Below, in pieces: positions 16,246-24,620 of a stretch of 64,000 nt of DNA. Position numbers and translations under genes: made by a program. Positions within the stretch are counted from its first letter, which is position 1, and each line of letters opens with the position of its first letter. The stretch is from Streptomyces sp. WMMC940 (GTDB lineage: Bacteria > Actinomycetota > Actinomycetes > Streptomycetales > Streptomycetaceae): the NCBI RefSeq assembly GCF_027460265.1, contig NZ_JAPZBC010000001.1, positions 2,507,501-2,571,500 of the forward strand, given 5' to 3'. The notes beneath the pieces were generated by a model that searched no databases, had not been told where the DNA came from, and saw only the letters and a list, made by a program, of their open reading frames with translations.

Positions 16246-17025
16246 TCAGGCCTCGTAGCCCTCGTACGGGATCGGCGGCGGCGGGCCGGTCTCCTTGGTC
16301 ACCAGGGCGACCGCCTCGTCCACGTCGTCCGTGACGTGGAAGAGCAGCAGGTCGCGCGCGGACGCCTTGCCCTCCGCGACGACCGTGCCGCGCAGCCAGT
16401 CGACCAGACCGGACCAGTACCGCGACCCGAAGAGCACGACGGGAAAGCGGGTCACCTTCCCGGTCTGGACGAGGGTGAGCGCCTCGAACAGTTCGTCGAG
16501 CGTCCCGAAACCGCCCGGCATGACCACGAAGCCCTGCGCGTACTTGACGAACATCGTCTTGCGGACGAAGAAGTAGCGGAAGTTCACGCCGATGTCGACG
16601 TGCGGGTTGAGGCCTTGCTCGAAGGGCAGCTCGATGCCCAGCCCGACCGAGATGCCGCCCGCCTCCCGCGCACCGCGGTTGGCGGCCTCCATCGCCCCCG
16701 GCCCGCCCCCGGTGATCACGGCGAAGCCGGCGTCGACCAGGGCCCTGCCGATCCGTACGGCGGCGTCGTACTCGGGGGTGCCGGGAGCGGTCCGGGCGGA
16801 ACCGAAGACGCTGATGGCGCTGGGCAGTTCGGCGAGGGCGCCGAAGCCCTCGACGAACTCCGACTGGATGCGCATGACCCGCCACGGATCGGTGTGCACC
16901 CACTGCGAATCGCCCTCGGTGTCCAGCAGGCGCTGGTCCGTGGTGCCGGGCTGGATCTGATCCCTGCGCCGCACCACCGGACCCAGCCGCTGCTCCTCCG
17001 GCCGTGCTTCCTCGGGACTGCCCAT
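16246..17025 (-). CDS. LOG-family protein (TIGR00730)
   Basis: A 259-residue Rossmann-fold protein. The signature reads PGGFGTLDELFEALTLVQTG, matching the PGGxGTxxE motif of cytokinin riboside 5'-monophosphate phosphoribohydrolases (LONELY GUY), and the nucleotide site appears as ISVFGSART and VITGGGPGAMEAANRGA. Bacterial members release free bases from nucleoside monophosphates; physiological substrate here unknown. GGAGGGAG precedes the ATG. It converges with folP2, as Rv1205 lies near folP2 in mycobacteria. Confidence 0.9.
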   Translation of the reverse strand: MGSPEEARPEEQRLGPVVRRRDQIQPGTTDQRLLDTEGDSQWVHTDPWRVMRIQSEFVEGFGALAELPSAISVFGSARTAPGTPEYDAAVRIGRALVDAGFAVITGGGPGAMEAANRGAREAGGISVGLGIELPFEQGLNPHVDIGVNFRYFFVRKTMFVKYAQGFVVMPGGFGTLDELFEALTLVQTGKVTRFPVVLFGSRYWSGLVDWLRGTVVAEGKASARDLLLFHVTDDVDEAVALVTKETGPPPPIPYEGYEA

Positions 17026-17230
17026 GACCTGCTCCCTCCGCCGTGGTGCACGTTCCAGGTCAGGGTAGGTCGCCGGAGATGGACGAGAGCGAAATTCCGG
17101 AGGTCGGATACGAGGAAGTCCGGCTGTGGCGGTTCACCCGGTGATCGTCACGGAGTGGCCGTCGCACGATCCGGGTGGCGTCGCGGGTGGCCCCGTCCTC
17201 GGTCCGGACGGTGACGTCACGCGATGGCCG

Positions 17231-18310
17231 TCACGCGCTGAGCCACTGCCGCAGTCGCTCCTCACAGTGTGTGATCTTGTCGACGGCCACGTGCTCGTCC
17301 CGCTTGTGGGCGAAGAGCGCGTCGCCCGGACCGTAGTTGACCGCCGGGACGCCCAGTGCGCTGAAGCGCGACACGTCGGTCCAGCCGAACTTGGGCTGTG
17401 CCGTACCGCCGACGGCCTCCATGAACGCGGCGGCGGCCGGGTGCGAGAGGCCGGGCAGCGCCCCGCCGGTGTGGTCGTCGACGATGAACTCGGCGACGTC
17501 GCAGTCCGCGAACACCTCACGGACATGGGCCTCGGCCTCCGCCATGGTCCGGTCCGGGGCGTAGCGGTAGTTGATCACGACGGTGCACGAGTCGGGGATG
17601 ACGTTCGTCGCGACACCGCCCTCGATCCCGACGGCGTTGAGCCCCTCGTGGTACCTCAGGCCGTCGATCACCGGACGGCGCGGTTCGTAGGCGGCGAGCC
17701 GGGCCAGGATCGGACCGGCGGCGTGGATGGCGTTGAACCCCATCCAGCTGCGGGCGGAGTGTGCGCGCTCCCCGGCCGTACGGAGGTGGACACGCAGAGT
17801 TCCCTGGCAGCCGCCCTCCACCTGAGCGTCGGAAGGCTCGAGCAGGACGGCGAAATCGCCCTCCAGCCAGTCGGGGTGGGTGTCCGCGATATGTCCGAGA
17901 CCGTTCAGATGTGCGGCGACCTCCTCGTTGTCGTAGAAGACGAACGTCAGGTCGCGGTTGGGCTCGGGCACGGTCGCGGCGATCCGCAGTTGGACGGCGA
18001 CCCCCGACTTCATGTCCGAGGTGCCGCAGCCCCACAGGACGCCGTTCTGGTCGAGCCGGGAGGGGACGTTGTCCGCGATCGGCACGGTGTCGATGTGCCC
18101 GGCCAGGACCACGCGTTCGGACCGGCCCAGGTTCGTCCGGGCGACCACGTTGTTGCCGTGTCGGTCGACGGTGAGGTGGGGCAGGGCACGCAGCGCCCGC
18201 TCGATCGCGTCGGCGAGGGGCTTCTCGTCGCCGCTGACCGACGGGAAGTCGACGAGCCGTGCGGTGAGTGCCGGGCCGTCCAGGGTGAGATCAAGCGCGC
18301 TTTCGGGCAT
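17231..18310 (-). CDS. dapE: Succinyl-diaminopimelate desuccinylase
   Basis: A 359-residue M20-family metalloenzyme releasing LL-diaminopimelate in lysine and peptidoglycan precursor synthesis. Metal-site motifs are GHIDTVP with downstream GCGTSDMKSG (first His and bridging Asp), FYDNEEV (catalytic Glu pair), LLEPSDAQVEGGCQGTL, and a C-terminal FAHKRDEHV with the last His. The dimerisation lid region contains HSARSWMGFNA. ATG 18310 follows TAGGGT by 6 nt with no ribosome site, indicating a leaderless mRNA. dapC lies 2.5 kb away, so two steps of the same pathway are nearby. Confidence 0.94.
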   Translation of the reverse strand: MPESALDLTLDGPALTARLVDFPSVSGDEKPLADAIERALRALPHLTVDRHGNNVVARTNLGRSERVVLAGHIDTVPIADNVPSRLDQNGVLWGCGTSDMKSGVAVQLRIAATVPEPNRDLTFVFYDNEEVAAHLNGLGHIADTHPDWLEGDFAVLLEPSDAQVEGGCQGTLRVHLRTAGERAHSARSWMGFNAIHAAGPILARLAAYEPRRPVIDGLRYHEGLNAVGIEGGVATNVIPDSCTVVINYRYAPDRTMAEAEAHVREVFADCDVAEFIVDDHTGGALPGLSHPAAAAFMEAVGGTAQPKFGWTDVSRFSALGVPAVNYGPGDALFAHKRDEHVAVDKITHCEERLRQWLSA

Positions 18311-18620
18311 GGCCCGACCCTAGCGCCCCGCCTCGCCCGCCTGCCGACCCGCGGGTGCGCCGCCGGGCCGGGCGGCACGGGCTCCGGGCCGGCGGGACGT
18401 CGCGGGGCCCGCGGGCGTCGGGGGCGGCCCGGGGTGTGAGGAGAGGCGACCGGGTCCGGTGCCGGTTGGGGGCCCGCGGTCCGGGGGAGTCGACGGCCCG
18501 GGCCGGGTCCCGCACCTGGTGGCGGGAGTCCGCGTGGGGACCCGAGTCGGGTGCGAGGTGCCGGGGTCCCGTGCGAGGTACCGGCCCGGGCGTTCACGGG
18601 GCTCCAGTACGGTGGGCGCC
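18311..18620. other. Divergent promoter region, very G+C-rich
   Basis: 310 bases between dapE (-) and the next plus-strand gene. It contains both leaderless-type boxes, TAGGGT (minus strand, 18317-18322) and TACGGT (18608-18613). Frames open across it lack homology-like features; I see no further structure. Confidence 0.55.
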
Positions 18621-19565
18621 GTGACCAAGACCGCCTCCCCCACCCGGCGCGGCCGCCCCCTTCGCCTCGCGGCAGCGTTCGCCGTACTGCTGGCCCTGGT
18701 CGCGTACGTCGTCGTGCAGTACGTGAGCGGCGACGGCGCGCCGCGCTGTGTCGTCCGCTCCGGCGGCGGAGAGGACTCGGACCGCCCCGGCCCGGACGAC
18801 GGGGAGGGCGGCGGCGCCTCCTACGAGCTCAGCCCGGAGATGGCGGCCAACGCGGCCACGATCTCGGCCGTCGGCACGACCCGGGGGATGCCGGAGCGAG
18901 CGGTCACCATCGCGCTGGCGACGGCCCTCCAGGAGTCCGCGCTGCGGAACATCCGCCACGGCGACCGCGACTCCCTCGGTCTGTTCCAGCAGCGCCCGTC
19001 GCAGGGCTGGGGCACCCCGCGGCAGATCCTCGACCCGGTGTTCTCCGCCGGGGCGTTCTACGACCACCTCGCCGAGGTGCCGGGCTACTCGCGGCTGCCG
19101 CTGACGGTCGCCGCCCAGCGCGTCCAGCGCAGCGGCTTCCCCCAGGCGTACGCCAAGCACGAGCCGGACGCCTCGCTGCTCTCGGCGGCGCTCACCGGAC
19201 GCGCCTCGGCCTCCCTGACCTGCACGGCGGCACCCTCCACCAAGCCCGGCGACCCGGCGAAGGTCCGTTCGGAGCTGGCGCGTTCCTTCGGGGCGGGCGT
19301 CCTGCCCGCGGCCGGCGGCAAGGGCAGGGCGGGCGCCCCGCAGTCATCGGAACTGACGGTTCCGGTCGCCTCGACCTCCCGGGGCACCGGGGACGCCGAC
19401 CGCCGCGGCTGGGAACTGGCCCACTGGGCGGTGGCGAAGGCGGCGGAACTGCGGATCTCCGAGGTCTCGTTCGCCGGGAAGGTATGGAGCGCGAAGGAGG
19501 CCGACGAGGGCTGGCGCACCGCCGAGCCGGACAGCTCCGGGGTACGGATCCGGCTCGCCCGCTGA
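18621..19565 (+). CDS. Membrane-anchored lysozyme/transglycosylase-fold protein
   Basis: A 314-residue protein with one N-terminal membrane helix (LRLAAAFAVLLALVAYVVVQYV) and an extracellular domain. The region TIALATALQESALRNIRHGD, followed by SLGLFQQRPSQGWGTPRQIL, is the pattern of goose-lysozyme/Slt-like folds: Glu in ALQES is the probable catalytic acid and GLFQQRP the glycan-binding loop. A C-terminal globular part (HWAVAKAAELRISEVSFAGK, WRTAEPDSSGVRIRLAR) is shared by actinobacterial relatives, which are often mislabelled heavy-metal transporters. GTG 18621 lies 7 nt after TACGGT with no ribosome site (leaderless). Confidence 0.8.
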   Translation: MTKTASPTRRGRPLRLAAAFAVLLALVAYVVVQYVSGDGAPRCVVRSGGGEDSDRPGPDDGEGGGASYELSPEMAANAATISAVGTTRGMPERAVTIALATALQESALRNIRHGDRDSLGLFQQRPSQGWGTPRQILDPVFSAGAFYDHLAEVPGYSRLPLTVAAQRVQRSGFPQAYAKHEPDASLLSAALTGRASASLTCTAAPSTKPGDPAKVRSELARSFGAGVLPAAGGKGRAGAPQSSELTVPVASTSRGTGDADRRGWELAHWAVAKAAELRISEVSFAGKVWSAKEADEGWRTAEPDSSGVRIRLAR

Positions 19566-20071
19566 GCCCCGCCTCGGCACGCCGACCGCACCTCGGACCG
19601 GCGCCGGGGCGGGCCGCACACGGATATCGGGCGCGCACGCCGTCGGGCGGCGGAGCGGACGGGGCGGGCGCCCCGCCTCCACGGGACCGGCCCTCGGCCG
19701 TGAAGGCGGGCCGGCGGAATTCCGGTACGCCGGGCGATGCCGGACGCGGCTTTTCCGGTCGCTCATCCGTCCGACCGGACACCCTCCCGAGTTATGCGGC
19801 GCACATTGCCCCGAAGTTTCTTCGCCGCGTCCGAGCGAATCCGGTTCGGGTCCTCAATTTCCTTACGGAGCAAGGGAAGTGACGGTTCGCCAGGCTGTCC
19901 GCAGGCATATTGTTCGCCCGTTTTTGTCCACAGCCGATTATGCGATGCATTGCAAACTCTTTACCTTGCGCCACCGCAACCTTCCCCGCCCTTCGAGGGG
20001 TTGTCAGTGCGTCCGATCGCCGGACACGGAACCACAGTCACCACCCAACGTTCTCTCGTCGAAGGAGCATC
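19566..20071. other. Long leader/promoter region, A+T-richer than its surroundings
   Basis: 506 bases upstream of the secreted-protein gene. Positions about 19790-20050 are clearly lower in G+C (T-runs near 19920, many A/T trinucleotides) than anything nearby. Small potential hairpins occur (CCC TTCGA GGG near 19996-20008; GTCCG/CGGAC near 20017-20031). The region probably carries the promoter and a structured 5' leader; I recognise no known riboswitch. Confidence 0.5.
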
Positions 20072-20539
20072 ATGTCCCTCCCCCTGACCCGTCGGATCGC
20101 CCGTGCCGCGCTGCTCGTCGCAGCCGGGGCAGCTCCCGTGGTCGGTGCGGCCGGCTCCGCGAACGCCGTGGACCTCCCCACCCAGGACCTGGGCAACGGC
20201 GGCCTGACCCAGCTCGACGGCGCCGCGGCCGGCTCCACCGTCGACGGCGCCGCGCGCGAGGCCGCCGACACGGCGAACAAGGCCGGCGGCAGGGTGGTCG
20301 GCACGACGCTCCCGGCCGCCGCCGGCACCCTGGGCGGCGCGGCCGAGACCGGCCTCCCGGCGGCGCAGGAGACCGCCGGACAGGCCGCGGGCAGCACCGC
20401 GGGCGTCATCGGCGAGACGGCGGGCTCCGCGGCCACGCAGGGCCTGCCCGCCGCCCAGGGGTTGGCCGGCGGCGGCCTCCCGGACGCGGGCACCGCGCTG
20501 CCGGCTGGCGAACTGCCGGTGCAGGGTCTGCCTCTCTGA
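20072..20539 (+). CDS. Small secreted Ala/Gly/Thr-rich protein
   Basis: A 155-residue exported protein. The N-terminus RRIARAALLVAAGAAPVVGA with the cleavage site SANA-VDL is a standard Sec signal peptide. The mature part is low in complexity, with repeated short units built on AGxTAG, GLPAAQ and ETAG (GLPAAQETAGQAAGS, TQGLPAAQGLAGGGLPDAG), resembling structural cell-surface proteins such as small chaplin-like or matrix proteins, though no chaplin domain is visible. GAAGGAG precedes ATG 20072. A long leader upstream and a 19-bp terminator downstream show it is monocistronic. Confidence 0.75.
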   Translation: MSLPLTRRIARAALLVAAGAAPVVGAAGSANAVDLPTQDLGNGGLTQLDGAAAGSTVDGAAREAADTANKAGGRVVGTTLPAAAGTLGGAAETGLPAAQETAGQAAGSTAGVIGETAGSAATQGLPAAQGLAGGGLPDAGTALPAGELPVQGLPL

Positions 20540-20562
20540 CCCAGCCGGAGCGTGCGGAGTAC

Positions 20563-20604
20563 ACGGAAGGGCCTCGGGAACTCGCGTTCCCGAGGCCCTT
20601 CCGT
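20563..20604. terminator. 19-bp perfect hairpin terminator
   Basis: Bases 20563-20581 and 20586-20604 are perfectly complementary with a TCGC loop; the stem core is AAGGGCCTCGGGAAC/GTTCCCGAGGCCCTT. It follows the secreted-protein gene by 24 nt. Confidence 0.85.
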
Positions 20605-20631
20605 ACGCCGCCGGCAGTGCCGCCGTGTCGC

Positions 20632-20678
20632 GTCACGGAAGTCCGTCCGTCACGGAAGTCCGTCCGTCACGGAGTCCG
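20632..20678. repeat. 17-bp tandem repeat
   Basis: The unit GTCACGGAAGTCCGTCC occurs at 20632-20648 and 20649-20665 and a shortened copy (GTCACGGAGTCCG) follows at 20666-20678. It lies in the gap between two convergent genes, beyond the strong terminator. Each unit itself contains CGGA/TCCG half-palindromes. Confidence 0.85.
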
Positions 20679-20818
20679 ACAGTTGCGGAAATTCCGGCAA
20701 TGGCGGCAATTTCGGCCAATGAGGTCGGTCGCGGAGCCCCTCCCGCGCCGCCCTCGGCGGGGCCGGGCCCGGAACCGCTGCGGCGGCCTCGTCGGGCGCC
20801 GCCACGGCCGTCCGCCCC

Positions 20819-21925
20819 TCACCCGAGGCGCTTGACCGCCGCCTGGACCCGCTCGTCGGTCGCCGTGAAGGCGACCCGTACGAAGCGCTCCCCCGCTTCG
20901 CCGTAGAAGTCGCCGGGCGCGACGAGGACGCCCAGCTCGGCCAGGTGCGCCACCGTGTCCCAGCACGGCTCGTCCCGTGTCGCCCACAGATAGAGGCTCG
21001 CCTCGCTGTGCTCGATCCGGAAGCCGTTCTTCAGCAGGGCGTCGCGCAGGGCGAGACGCCGGGCCGCGTACCGGGCCCGCTGTTCGGCTACGTGCGCGTC
21101 GTCGCCGAGTGCCGCGACGGTGGCCGCCTGCACCGGGGCGGGCGTCATCATTCCGCCGTGCTTGCGGACCTTCAGCAGCTCGCCGAGGACGGCCGCGTCG
21201 CCCGCGACGAAGGCCGCACGGTAGCCCGCGAGGTTGGAGCGCTTCGACAGCGAGTGGACCGAGACGATGCCCTCGTACGTGCCGCCGCAGACGTCCGGGT
21301 GCAGCACCGAGAAGGGCTCCGCCTCCCAGCCCAGCTCCAGGTAGCACTCGTCGCTGAAGACGAGCACTCCGTGCTCGCGCGCCCAGGCCACGATCCGGGT
21401 CAGCTCGTCCTTGGCGAGGACCCGGCCGGTCGGGTTGGACGGCGAGTTCAGCCACAGGAGCTTCAGACCGGCCGGGTCGAGATCGGCGACCGGATCGTCG
21501 TAGACGACCGGGGCCGCCCCGCAGAGCCGCGCGCCGACCTCGTAGGTCGGGTAGGCCAGGCGGGGGTGGGCCACCTTGTCACCGGCACCCAGGCCGAGCT
21601 GGGTCGGCAGCCAGGCCACGAGTTCCTTGGACCCCACGACCGGCAGCACATTGGTGTGGGCGAAGGACACCGCACCCAGTCGCCGCTCGCACCACGACAC
21701 CAGCGCGTCCCTCAGCGCGGGCGTTCCCCACACGGTCGGATAGCCGGGCGAGTCCGCGGCCCCGACGAGGGCCCGCCGGACCAGCTCCGGGACCGGATCG
21801 ACGGGTGTGCCGACGGAGAGGTCGACGATGCCGTCCGGGTGGGCCGCGGCGGTCGCTTTGTACGGCTCCAGCTTGTCCCACGGGAAGACGGGGAGTCGGG
21901 ACGATACGGCGGACACGGTGCTCAC
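20819..21925 (-). CDS. dapC: N-succinyl-diaminopimelate aminotransferase
   Basis: A 368-residue fold-type I PLP aminotransferase in lysine/diaminopimelate synthesis. Features: substrate segment DLSVGTPVDPVPE, NSPSNPTGR (binds cofactor and substrate), SDECYLELGWE (Asp that contacts the pyridine N) and the PLP lysine in SVHSLSKRSNLAGYR. The context (dapE nearby, ferredoxin gene immediately upstream as in mycobacterial fdxC-dapC) supports the DapC assignment over other class I aminotransferases. GTG 21925 or GTG 21916 can both serve as start; neither has a strong ribosome site. Confidence 0.92.
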   Translation of the reverse strand: MSTVSAVSSRLPVFPWDKLEPYKATAAAHPDGIVDLSVGTPVDPVPELVRRALVGAADSPGYPTVWGTPALRDALVSWCERRLGAVSFAHTNVLPVVGSKELVAWLPTQLGLGAGDKVAHPRLAYPTYEVGARLCGAAPVVYDDPVADLDPAGLKLLWLNSPSNPTGRVLAKDELTRIVAWAREHGVLVFSDECYLELGWEAEPFSVLHPDVCGGTYEGIVSVHSLSKRSNLAGYRAAFVAGDAAVLGELLKVRKHGGMMTPAPVQAATVAALGDDAHVAEQRARYAARRLALRDALLKNGFRIEHSEASLYLWATRDEPCWDTVAHLAELGVLVAPGDFYGEAGERFVRVAFTATDERVQAAVKRLG

Positions 21926-22078
21926 TTTCTCGTTCGTGCGGCGAACCGCCGACCGGGCGGCGACCGGTCGGGCCGCCGGCTCAGGGCTGTGCGCTGTCCC
22001 GCGCCGGGCACTCGGGTACCGGCGCAAACGCCGCGGTCCCGTACGGCTGACGCACCGTACGGGACCGGGGACGCACGA

Positions 22079-22399
22079 TCAGCCGTTCTGCGGCGGCAGC
22101 GCGGCGATGAAGGGGTGGTCGCGCTCGATCAGGCCCAGCTTGGAGGCGCCACCGGGCGAACCGAGCTCGTCGAAGAACTCGACGTTCGCCTTGTAGTAGT
22201 CCTTCCACTCCTCGGGAGTGTCGTCCTCGTAGAAGATCGCCTCGACCGGGCAGACCGGCTCACAGGCACCACAGTCGACGCATTCGTCCGGGTGGATGTA
22301 CAAGGACCGCTGGCCCTCGTAGATGCAGTCGACGGGGCACTCCTCGATGCACGCCTTGTCCTTGACGTCGACACAAGGCTGCGCGATGACGTAGGTCAC
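22079..22399 (-). CDS. fdxA: 7Fe ferredoxin (3Fe-4S/4Fe-4S)
   Basis: A 106-residue electron-transfer protein of the FdxA/FdxC type. Cluster-binding cysteines appear as CVDVKDKACIEECPVDC and CVDCGACEPVC with VCPVEAIF; the spacing in the first group suits a [3Fe-4S] plus [4Fe-4S] pair. The acidic C-terminal extension EEWKDYYKANVEFF is typical of actinobacterial members. GTG 22399 has GAGGAGG about 9 nt upstream. It lies 153 nt upstream of dapC in the same direction and is divergent from a GNAT gene. Confidence 0.95.
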   Translation of the reverse strand: MTYVIAQPCVDVKDKACIEECPVDCIYEGQRSLYIHPDECVDCGACEPVCPVEAIFYEDDTPEEWKDYYKANVEFFDELGSPGGASKLGLIERDHPFIAALPPQNG

Positions 22400-22538
22400 G
22401 CTGTCGTTCCTCCTCGGTAGGGCGCGGCGTCCGGTCTGCGGCTCGCCGCGGGGCTGCGCGGGAGCGCGGCGTCGTCGATGCCCGCACCTAGTATCTCCGT
22501 TCCTGGGGATGATCCGAACAGGAGGGGAGGACTGAGCT

Positions 22539-23546
22539 GTGGAATTCACCGCAGGCGGACGACTGGAGGTTCGCATCACCCCCTCTGACGTGGGAAAACG
22601 CGTGTCGGTGCGACGGCGCGCCGAGCAGGCGGACGGGTCGGCGGAGTTCACCGACGCCGTCGGGGTTCTCACATCGTGGACCGGGGGTGTGCTGTTGATC
22701 ACACGAAGGACCGGGGAGACCGTCCGCATCCCGGAATCCTCGCTGGTCGCGGGCAAGGTCGTCCCCGCGGCACCGGCCCGTCGACGGGGCACGCCGGCAG
22801 CGTCCTTCGAGGAGCTCGCGCGAGTCTCGGCCCGCGCCTGGCAGCCCGTGGAGAGCGAAGCGCTGGGCGACTGGGTGCTGCGCGCGGCGTCCGGCTTCAC
22901 CCGCCGGGCGAACTCGGTGCTGCCGCTCGGCGACCCGGGCATACCCCTGGACGCCGCCCTGGCGCGCGTGCGGGACTGGTACGCCGAACGTGGTCTTCCG
23001 GCCTACGTCCAGACCGCGACCGGCGCCGAGGGGACCCAGGAGGAGCTGTGCGCCGGACTGGCGGAGCGGGGCTGGGAACGGGAGGTGAGCGCCGAACTGC
23101 GCGTCGGTGGGCTGGCACCGATCGGTGACCTGGACGCGGACGTGGAGCGGGTGCGGCTGGGCCGGTCCGTGGGCGAGCCCTGGCTGCGCCGCTACCAGCG
23201 GTTCGGTGTGCCGGGGCCACATGTACTTAAAGTACTGGGTGACGGCCCGTCGGTATGGTTCGCCACCATCCCCGGCACATCCGACGTTCCGGCGGCGATC
23301 GGCCGCTGTGTGGTCGACGGACGCTGGGCCGGTTTCATGGCGGTGGAGATCGACCCCGCGCACCGAAGGCAGGGGCTCGCGACGGCCGTGATGGCGGCAC
23401 TGGCTCGGCGGGCGCTCGACGAGGGGGCCTCGGCGGCCTGGCTGCAGGTCGAGTCGGACAACGAAGGGGCGCGAACCCTGTACGAGGGGATGGGATTCGC
23501 CGTCCATCACCTCTACCACCACTTCCGATACTCCCGATCTTCCTGA
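22539..23546 (+). CDS. GNAT-family acetyltransferase with N-terminal beta domain
   Basis: A 335-residue protein. Residues 1-80 are a small beta-rich domain (VRITPSDVGKRVSVRRR, AVGVLTSWTGGVLLITRR), a histone-acetyltransferase-adaptor-like SH3 fold common in Streptomyces GNATs. The C-terminal half carries the GNAT acetyl-CoA site: AVEIDPAHRRQGLATAVMAA (motif A, RRxGxA) and ESDNEGARTLYEGMGF (motif B). Substrate unknown. GTG 22539 follows GGAGGGGAGG. The next gene starts 17 nt after its stop, so the two form an operon. Confidence 0.85.
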   Translation: MEFTAGGRLEVRITPSDVGKRVSVRRRAEQADGSAEFTDAVGVLTSWTGGVLLITRRTGETVRIPESSLVAGKVVPAAPARRRGTPAASFEELARVSARAWQPVESEALGDWVLRAASGFTRRANSVLPLGDPGIPLDAALARVRDWYAERGLPAYVQTATGAEGTQEELCAGLAERGWEREVSAELRVGGLAPIGDLDADVERVRLGRSVGEPWLRRYQRFGVPGPHVLKVLGDGPSVWFATIPGTSDVPAAIGRCVVDGRWAGFMAVEIDPAHRRQGLATAVMAALARRALDEGASAAWLQVESDNEGARTLYEGMGFAVHHLYHHFRYSRSS

Positions 23547-23563
23547 ACGGGTACGAGACGCAT

Positions 23564-24403
23564 ATGCAACCGCCACCCCCCGAGGCCGCGGGCCGGCGTC
23601 GCCGCTTCGCCGAGGAGGCCCGCTCCGAGCGGCCCGATCTCGCGACGCTGTGCCTGCTCGTGGGTGCGGAAGCGGATCCGCGGCTGGACGACGCGGGGCT
23701 CGACGCCGCCGAGATCGAGCTGGACCGCCTCGCGGGCCTGCTTCCGTACGGGATCACCGGCCCGCACAACTGGGTGGCCGCGCTGTCGTCACTGCTCGGC
23801 GAGCGCTGCGGCTTCCACGGCACCCCGGACTGCTACCAGCGGCTGGAGTCCTCCCTGCTGCACGAGGTGCTGCGCCGCCGCCGTGGCCTGCCGATCCTGC
23901 TGTCGGTCGTCTGGATGGAGGTGGCCCGCCGTGCCGGAGCGCCCGTGTACGGGCTGGCCCTCCCGGGCCACTTCGTCGTCGGCTTCGGCGACCCCGAGCA
24001 CCCGGTGATGGCGGACCCCTTCGCGGGCGGCCGTCTGCTGACGGGACCGGACGCGGAGCTTCTCGTGGTGGGCACGACGGGCGCCCCGCTCGACCCGTCG
24101 ATGATGACCCCCGCGGGCCCGCTGGAGATCGTCCTCCGCATCCTCAACAACGTCCGCGCCTGGGCCGCCGCCCGCCCCGAGCACACGGACGTCGCGCTCT
24201 GGGCCGTCGACCTCTCCCTCCTCCTGCCCTCCCACCCGGCCCGCCTCCGCTACGACCGCGCGCAACTCCTCGTCCAGCGCGGCGACTTCCTGGCGGGGGC
24301 GGCGGAGATGGACGCGTACGCGGACGTCGTCTCGGCCGCCGAACCCGCGACGGCGGCGGCGATCCGGCGGAAGGCGCACTCGGCCAGGTCGATGCTGAAC
24401 TGA
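23564..24403 (+). CDS. SirB1-family transglutaminase-like protein
   Basis: A 279-residue soluble protein. The segment RRGLPILLSVVWMEVARRAG with GLALPGHFVVGF is the transglutaminase-like core of the SirB1/DUF1 (TPR-linked) family; the canonical active-site Cys is absent and His in GHFVVG remains, suggesting a non-enzymatic role. A C-terminal helical repeat (LRILNNVRAWAAARPEHTDV, AQLLVQRGDFLAGAAEMDAY) resembles TPRs. Follows the GNAT gene with a 17-nt gap, so it is probably co-transcribed, and ends before a convergent terminator. Confidence 0.82.
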   Translation: MQPPPPEAAGRRRRFAEEARSERPDLATLCLLVGAEADPRLDDAGLDAAEIELDRLAGLLPYGITGPHNWVAALSSLLGERCGFHGTPDCYQRLESSLLHEVLRRRRGLPILLSVVWMEVARRAGAPVYGLALPGHFVVGFGDPEHPVMADPFAGGRLLTGPDAELLVVGTTGAPLDPSMMTPAGPLEIVLRILNNVRAWAAARPEHTDVALWAVDLSLLLPSHPARLRYDRAQLLVQRGDFLAGAAEMDAYADVVSAAEPATAAAIRRKAHSARSMLN

Positions 24404-24563
24404 TGCGCCGCGCGGGGGTCGTGCGGGGCCCTCCGCAGCCCCTGCTCGGCTCCACGGGCTCACGGGTGCGCGGGGCTCGTCGGCGGGCGAGTACGCCCGA
24501 CCCTCCGGACGGCGGCGCCGCCGCGCACGTCCGCCGCCCATCGGGCGGTGCCGGGGGCACGCG

Positions 24564-24601
24564 CGAGCCCCCGGACCCCGGAGGACCGGGGCGGGGGCTC
24601 G
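24564..24601. terminator. Hairpin terminator between convergent genes
   Basis: CGAGCCCCCG (24564-24573) pairs with CGGGGGCTCG (24592-24601); inner ACCCCGG/ACCGGGG sequence can extend it. It separates the SirB1-like gene from the VanW-like gene. Confidence 0.7.
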
Positions 24602-24620
24602 GGAAGCGTGCGACGGGGAC

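Noticed and set aside
19792..19974. Small minus-strand frame of 60 codons with a GGAAGG ribosome-like site
   Set aside because: Third codon positions are about half A/T, unlike every real gene here, and it lies in the leader of the next gene; no homology-like features.
19880..20071. Possible ydaO-type or other riboswitch upstream of the secreted protein
   Set aside because: The small hairpins do not match any riboswitch consensus I know, and the gene is not a typical target.
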